DNA from: Oleiagrimonas sp964608595
GTDB lineage: Bacteria > Pseudomonadota > Gammaproteobacteria > Xanthomonadales > Rhodanobacteraceae
NCBI GenBank assembly: GCA_964608595.1
Contig: CAZSOU010000095.1
Span: 1-9,919, forward strand
DNA: 9,919 bases
Direction: 5' to 3'
Shown here piece after piece: positions 6,693 to 9,919 of this stretch. Under the pieces are notes generated by a model. The model was not told the DNA's origin, ran no database searches, and was given only the letters and a program-made list of their open reading frames with translations. The position numbers and the translations under genes were made by a program. Position 1 is the first letter of the stretch. Every line of letters begins with the position of its first letter.

Positions 6693-7511
6693 ATGCGCAT
6701 ATTCAAACTGCTCGGCGTCATCGCCATCGTCTTCCTGCTGGCATCGTGTGCGATGTTCGAAAGCAAGGGCGACATCAATACCATGCCGGTGGACGCGTTG
6801 TATCAAACCGCCCACGAATCGCTGCAGAATGGCGACTATGCGGCCGCGGAGAAAGCTTACCAGCGTCTGATCGCACGTTTTCCCTACGGCAAATACAACC
6901 AGCAATCGCAGATCGAACTGGCCTATGCGCAGTTCAAGGACGGCAAGCCGGATGATGCGTATTCCACCATCGACCGCTTCATCAAGACCTACCCCGCGCA
7001 GGAACACGTGGCCTATGCCTATTATCTGCGCGGGCTGATCAATTTCAGGCGCGGCGGACACTTCGCGCAGCGCATCTTCGGCCGCGACAGCCGTTCGCGC
7101 CACGACCAGGGCTATCGGCTGGAATCGTTTGACGACTTCAGCAAACTCACGCGTCGTTTCCCGGACAGCAAATACGCCGACGATGCGCGCCAGCGCATGA
7201 TCTACCTGCGCAACGGCCTGGCCCAATTCGAAATCAACGTGGCCAGGTTCTACCTGCACAATCGCGATTACGTCGCCGCGGCACACCGCGCCAAATACGT
7301 GATCCAGCATTATCAGGAAGCGCCGCAGACGGGCGACGCGCTGGCCATCGAGGCACGCAGCTACCGCGAACTGGGCATGGACAAGCTGGCCGACAAGACC
7401 GTGGCCGTGCTCAAGCTCAACTACCCCGATCACCCTTATCTGACCGACCATGACTGGCCGCATTCGGCATCCACGCTGCGGCGCATGATTCCGTTTTCCG
7501 GACATCACTGA
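6693..7511 (+). CDS. bamD: Outer-membrane assembly lipoprotein BamD (YfiO/ComL)
   Basis: BamD is the essential outer-membrane lipoprotein of the BAM complex that, with BamA, recognises and inserts beta-barrel proteins. The 272-residue precursor begins with a lipoprotein signal, FKLLGVIAIVFLLASC; the lipobox LASC puts the acylated cysteine at residue 19. Ala at +2 suits outer-membrane sorting. The rest is a TPR-like solenoid typical of the family, with recognisable LYQTAHESLQNGDYAAAEKAY, ARFPYGKYNQQSQIELAYAQF and FPDSKYADDARQRMIYLRN. E. coli BamD is 245 residues. ATG 6693 was picked to give a compact signal peptide. ATG 6678 (five residues longer) or 6657 are possible; none has a clear ribosome site. 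It is divergent from rluD, as in E. coli, and convergent with nadE. Confidence 0.95.
   Translation: MRIFKLLGVIAIVFLLASCAMFESKGDINTMPVDALYQTAHESLQNGDYAAAEKAYQRLIARFPYGKYNQQSQIELAYAQFKDGKPDDAYSTIDRFIKTYPAQEHVAYAYYLRGLINFRRGGHFAQRIFGRDSRSRHDQGYRLESFDDFSKLTRRFPDSKYADDARQRMIYLRNGLAQFEINVARFYLHNRDYVAAAHRAKYVIQHYQEAPQTGDALAIEARSYRELGMDKLADKTVAVLKLNYPDHPYLTDHDWPHSASTLRRMIPFSGHH
7487..7501 (+). repeat. 15-bp direct repeat, copy 1 (in the 3' end of bamD)
   Basis: GATTCCGTTTTCCGG occurs here, coding for part of the BamD C-terminus (IPFSG), and again at 9422-9436 in the same orientation. The two copies flank nadE. The identity stops at both edges of the 15 bases. It may be chance. Confidence 0.5.
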
Positions 7512-7559
7512 AGCGTGGTTCGAGGCTCGGACAGCTCGCAACGGACGGGGCGGCAGTTC

Positions 7560-7574
7560 CTCGCGATACGCGAG
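7560..7574. terminator. Stem-loop between convergent bamD and nadE, possible bidirectional terminator
   Basis: CTCGCG (7560-7565) and CGCGAG (7569-7574) form a perfect 6-bp stem with loop ATA, in the 98-bp gap between the bamD and nadE stops. There is no U-tract on either side. The location suggests transcript-end formation; the evidence is only the inverted repeat. Confidence 0.35.
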
Positions 7575-7609
7575 CGCCGAGCGCACCGGGCTGGATCGCC
7601 TGTCGCCGG

Positions 7610-9271
7610 TCAGCGCCAGGCGGAGCTGATCGGGTAGCGGCGCTCGCGGCCGAAAGCACGCCGCGTGACTTTGGGACCCGGCGCCGCCTGACGGCGCTTG
7701 AATTCGTTGATCAGCACCAACCGGACCACATGATGCACGATGGCGGCGTCGTGTCCGGCGGCGATGATGTCGGCCTGGGCTTTGTCGTCCTCGATGAATT
7801 GTTCGAGGATGACATCGAGCTCGTCGTAGGGCGGCAGCGAATCCTGATCGGTCTGATCGGCGCGCAATTCGGCCGAGGGCGGGCGCTCTATCACCGCCCA
7901 CGGGATGGCGGGACGCGCCGCGTTGCCGGATTCGGCATCCCGAGCCTCGGGACCGGACACGCCGTTGCGCCACCGGGCCAGCCGATACACCACCGTCTTG
8001 TATACGTCCTTCAGGGGCGCATAGGCCCCGCACATATCGCCGTAGAGAGTGGAGTAACCGACGGCCATTTCGCTCTTGTTGCCGGTGGCCAGAAGCAATT
8101 TGCCGTGCTTGTTGCTCAGCGCCATCAGCATGGCGCCGCGAATGCGTGCCTGCAGGTTTTCCTCGGTGGTGTCGGGCGACTTGCCGTCAAACGCCGGTTG
8201 CAACGTGTCCAGCATGGCCTCGAGCGAGGATTCGATCGGCACCACATCGTAGGCAACGCCCAGGGTTTCGGCCTGGGCACGCGCACCCTCCAGCGAGATG
8301 TCGGAGGTGAAGCGCGAAGGCAGCATCACGGCGGTCACGCGCGCGGGGCCCAGCGCGTCCACGGCCAACGCCAGCGTCAACGCCGAATCAATGCCGCCGG
8401 AAAGGCCCAGCAACACGTCGCTGAAACCGTTTTTCTGCACGTAGTCGCGCAGGCCACGCACCAGCCCCGCATACAACACCGCGTCGTCGTCGACGCCATG
8501 CAAGGGTGGCCAATCGTCGGCATGCAAGGTGCGTGACTGCGCGTCGAATTCGCAATACAGCAACGCATCGTCGAATGCCGGCGCGCGGGCGGCGATGGTG
8601 CCGTCGGCATTGATCAGCATGGATCCGCCGTCGAACAGCAGATCATCCTGGCCGCCGACGAGATTGACGTAGGCGATGGCGCAACCGCTGGAGCGCGCAT
8701 GGCGCGCCAGCAGCGTTTCGCGTTGCGCACGCTTTCCGGTGTCCCAGGGCGACGCATTGACAACCAGTATCAACTCGGCGCCGGCGTCTGCGGCTTGCGC
8801 CACGGGCGTGTCGCTCCAGATGTCTTCGCACACCAGCAGGCCCACGCGCACGCCTTTGGTTTCGAACACGCAGGTGGCATTGCCGCGCGCGAAATAACGT
8901 TTTTCATCGAACACCGCGTAATTGGGCAGCACCTGCTTGTACGCGCATTGCCGCATGCGCCCGCCGTCGAGGACGGCCGCCGCGTTGTACAGGTGGCCGC
9001 TTTCGTCCTGATGCGGATAGCCCAGGATAGCCGCGCAGCCATCGGCGTCGGCCGCCAACGCGTGCAACTGTTGTGCGCAGGTCTTGATGAAGCTCGGCCT
9101 GAGCAGAAGATCTTCCGGCGGATAGCCGCTCAATGCCATTTCGGGGAAGGTCACCCAGGCGGCGCCATGACGCTCGGCTTCGGCCATCAGGTGTCGCACC
9201 CGCGCAGCATTGGCGGTAACGGCTCCGACGGGGAAATCATGCTGGGCCAGGGCAAAACGCAGACGGCTCAT
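7610..9271 (-). CDS. nadE: Glutamine-dependent NAD+ synthetase NadE
   Basis: NadE catalyses the last step of NAD+ synthesis, ATP-dependent amidation of nicotinic acid adenine dinucleotide, taking ammonia from glutamine. The 553-residue protein has two domains. The N-terminal nitrilase-type glutaminase carries the triad Glu44 (FPEMALSGY), Lys112 (YKQVLPNY) and Cys148 (LLVCEDIW). The C-terminal synthetase has the ATP pyrophosphatase loop SGGIDS (291-296), then LLATGNKSEMAVGYSTLYGD and APLKDVYKT. The tail KVTRRAFGRERRYPI is typical of the family. The ATG at 9271 (MSRLRFALAQHDFPVG) was chosen over upstream 9316 because AGGA lies 8 nt before it and homologues begin here. Residues about 437-452 look like a small family-atypical insert whose DNA is palindromic. 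It follows sucD after a roughly 380-bp gap and converges on bamD. Confidence 0.96.
   Translation of the reverse strand: MSRLRFALAQHDFPVGAVTANAARVRHLMAEAERHGAAWVTFPEMALSGYPPEDLLLRPSFIKTCAQQLHALAADADGCAAILGYPHQDESGHLYNAAAVLDGGRMRQCAYKQVLPNYAVFDEKRYFARGNATCVFETKGVRVGLLVCEDIWSDTPVAQAADAGAELILVVNASPWDTGKRAQRETLLARHARSSGCAIAYVNLVGGQDDLLFDGGSMLINADGTIAARAPAFDDALLYCEFDAQSRTLHADDWPPLHGVDDDAVLYAGLVRGLRDYVQKNGFSDVLLGLSGGIDSALTLALAVDALGPARVTAVMLPSRFTSDISLEGARAQAETLGVAYDVVPIESSLEAMLDTLQPAFDGKSPDTTEENLQARIRGAMLMALSNKHGKLLLATGNKSEMAVGYSTLYGDMCGAYAPLKDVYKTVVYRLARWRNGVSGPEARDAESGNAARPAIPWAVIERPPSAELRADQTDQDSLPPYDELDVILEQFIEDDKAQADIIAAGHDAAIVHHVVRLVLINEFKRRQAAPGPKVTRRAFGRERRYPISSAWR
7938..7952. repeat. Near-perfect palindrome inside the nadE coding region
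   Basis: TCCCGAG (7938-7944), one spacer base, then CTCGGGA (7946-7952). It lies in a stretch of nadE (about residues 437-452) that appears to be extra relative to the usual YRLARWRN...IP...VIDRPPSAELR run of the family. The palindrome is seen directly; that the segment is an insert is from memory of the family and is unaligned. Confidence 0.45.
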
Positions 9272-9421
9272 GCGGGGGTTCCTGATGACCTGAGATAGTG
9301 TCGAGTGAGGGGGCAAGGCTGCTGCGGAGCATTCGACGCTTCATCATGCCGTCACCATTTGCGGCATGCGAGACATCTTACGTCGACTTGTCCGTGCGGA
9401 ACCATCATCCGGCCACAGCCC

Positions 9422-9436
9422 GATTCCGTTTTCCGG
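9422..9436 (+). repeat. 15-bp direct repeat, copy 2 (upstream of nadE)
   Basis: Same 15 bases as at 7487-7501, here in non-coding DNA about 150 bp upstream of the nadE start and 1,935 bp from the first copy. Its end abuts the CCGGT/ACCGG stem at 9438-9451. Confidence 0.5.
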
Positions 9437-9530
9437 GCCGGTTTTCACCGGATCACGGACACAGCCTGCAGTTCGCTGCCGGCCCCGGCCCGGCGGTCAT
9501 CGACATGAAAACGATTCCCGCGGCGACCAT

Positions 9531-9580
9531 GCCTTGCAACGCAGGAACGGCCGGTACGGCAACACATGGCGAAGCAAGGC
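9531..9580. repeat. 7-bp inverted repeat with an inner GC-rich stem, sucD/nadE gap
   Basis: GCCTTGC (9531-9537) pairs with GCAAGGC (9574-9580). The 36-nt interior contains a further short GC stem, GCCG-GTA-CGGC. On the minus strand this lies about 75 nt after the sucD stop, so it could be part of its 3' end or a small RNA. No U-tract follows. Confidence 0.3.
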
Positions 9581-9643
9581 TGAACATCAAGGCCCGACTC
9601 CGGCATCGTCGCAGCCACCGGCCGCCCGTGCAAGATTCACGCG

Positions 9644-9657
9644 GTGACGCGCGTCAC
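9644..9657. repeat. 14-bp perfect palindrome over the sucD stop codon
   Basis: GTGACGC (9644-9650) directly followed by GCGTCAC (9651-9657). The sucD TGA lies inside (9656-9654). As RNA it would fold as a 5-bp stem with a GCGC loop. It could be a transcript-end structure or chance. Confidence 0.35.
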
Positions 9658-9919
9658 TTCATTTTTGCCGCCAGCGTCTTGCCCAGATCGGCAGGCGACT
9701 TGACGGTCGTGACGCCGGCTTTCTCCAGCGCTTCGAACTTGGCTTCGGCCGTACCCTTGCCGCCGGAAATGATGGCACCGGCATGGCCCATGCGCTTGCC
9801 CGGAGGCGCGGAGGCACCGGCAATGAAGCTCACGACCGGCTTGGTGACGTACTCGCTGATGAATTCGGCGGCGTCTTCCTCGGCGCTGCCGCCGATCTCG
9901 CCGACCATGATGATGCCTT
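9654..9919 (-). CDS. sucD: Succinyl-CoA synthetase alpha subunit SucD (C-terminal part, runs off the right edge)
   Basis: SucD with SucC interconverts succinyl-CoA and succinate with substrate-level phosphorylation in the TCA cycle. The alpha subunit carries the phosphorylated histidine and binds CoA. The last 88 or so residues are present: GIIMVGEIGGSAEED, the signature APPGKRMGHAGAII with the active-site His, then GGKGTAEAKFEALEKAGV, ending LAAKMK. The histidine is 43rd from the end, against 44th in E. coli (His246 of 289). The N-terminal CoA-binding domain and the start are outside the window, with sucC expected beyond. It is transcribed toward nadE. Confidence 0.97.
   Translation of the reverse strand, partial: GIIMVGEIGGSAEEDAAEFISEYVTKPVVSFIAGASAPPGKRMGHAGAIISGGKGTAEAKFEALEKAGVTTVKSPADLGKTLAAKMK

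Larger units (their letters stand above)
9272..9653. other. Gene-free interval between sucD and nadE (about 380 bp)
   Basis: No convincing gene was found on either strand; the open frames present lack recognisable motifs or ribosome sites. The interval holds the nadE ribosome site next to its ATG and copy 2 of a 15-bp direct repeat. It also has a small stem CCGGT-TTTC-ACCGG (9438-9451) and a 7-bp inverted repeat with a 36-nt loop (9531-9580). The nadE promoter probably lies here, but no pair of boxes stands out. An sRNA or a long sucD 3' untranslated region is possible. Confidence 0.5.

Noticed and set aside
6669..8033. 454-codon open frame on the minus strand across bamD and the end of nadE
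   Set aside because: It shadows two convincing genes, partly in the wrong frame of nadE, and resembles no protein family.
9366..9647. 93-codon plus-strand ORF in the sucD/nadE gap
   Set aside because: Arg/Pro/Ser-rich translation typical of random GC-rich frames, with no ribosome site and no recognised domain.
9505..9919. Open frame starting MKTIPAATMPCN and running antisense through sucD to the window end
   Set aside because: Most of it mirrors sucD coding bias. The non-overlapping part has no motif or good ribosome site.

Overview
This 9.9 kb, GC-rich window is densely packed and looks like core chromosome from a gammaproteobacterium. Several proteins closely resemble their E. coli counterparts: ClpB has Walker A at residues 206-213, RluD its catalytic Asp at 139, and OtsA its active-site residues within one to three positions. 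The bamD-nadE-sucD neighbourhood, and a GH15 enzyme between otsB and otsA, recall Xanthomonadales (Lysobacterales) such as Xanthomonadaceae or Rhodanobacteraceae. That placement is an inference from remembered gene order and was not searched. No mobile elements, RNA genes or CRISPR arrays were seen.

Layout, left to right. (1) The N-terminal part of the disaggregase clpB (minus, runs off the left edge). (2) A 144-bp divergent control region with an 8-bp inverted repeat, a weak heat-shock-like promoter for clpB and a possible 10-codon leader ORF before otsB. (3) A plus-strand trehalose cluster: otsB (trehalose-6-phosphate phosphatase), a GH15 glucoamylase/trehalase-type hydrolase, and otsA (trehalose-6-phosphate synthase). 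A 15-bp-stem hairpin sits over the GH15 stop codon. (4) Minus-strand rluD-pgeF, tightly coupled and convergent with otsA. (5) bamD (plus), divergent from rluD. (6) nadE (minus), convergent with bamD. (7) A roughly 380-bp non-coding gap with inverted repeats. (8) The C-terminal third of sucD (minus, runs off the right edge).

How the genes relate: OtsA makes trehalose-6-phosphate from UDP-glucose and glucose-6-phosphate, and OtsB removes the phosphate. The GH15 enzyme would either hydrolyse trehalose, closing a synthesis/breakdown cycle, or release glucose from alpha-glucans; the sequence does not decide which. The trehalose cluster lies between pgeF and clpB, which are adjacent in E. coli (bamD / rluD-pgeF-clpB), so a stress-solute cassette separates a conserved proteostasis/envelope block. 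The other genes are housekeeping: rRNA pseudouridylation, cell-wall or purine clean-up, outer-membrane assembly, NAD synthesis and the TCA cycle.

I found no convincing new multi-gene system. The points most worth a second look are the trehalose cassette and its GH15 enzyme, the hairpin over the GH15 stop, the clpB/otsB divergent region, and short repeats in and around nadE.
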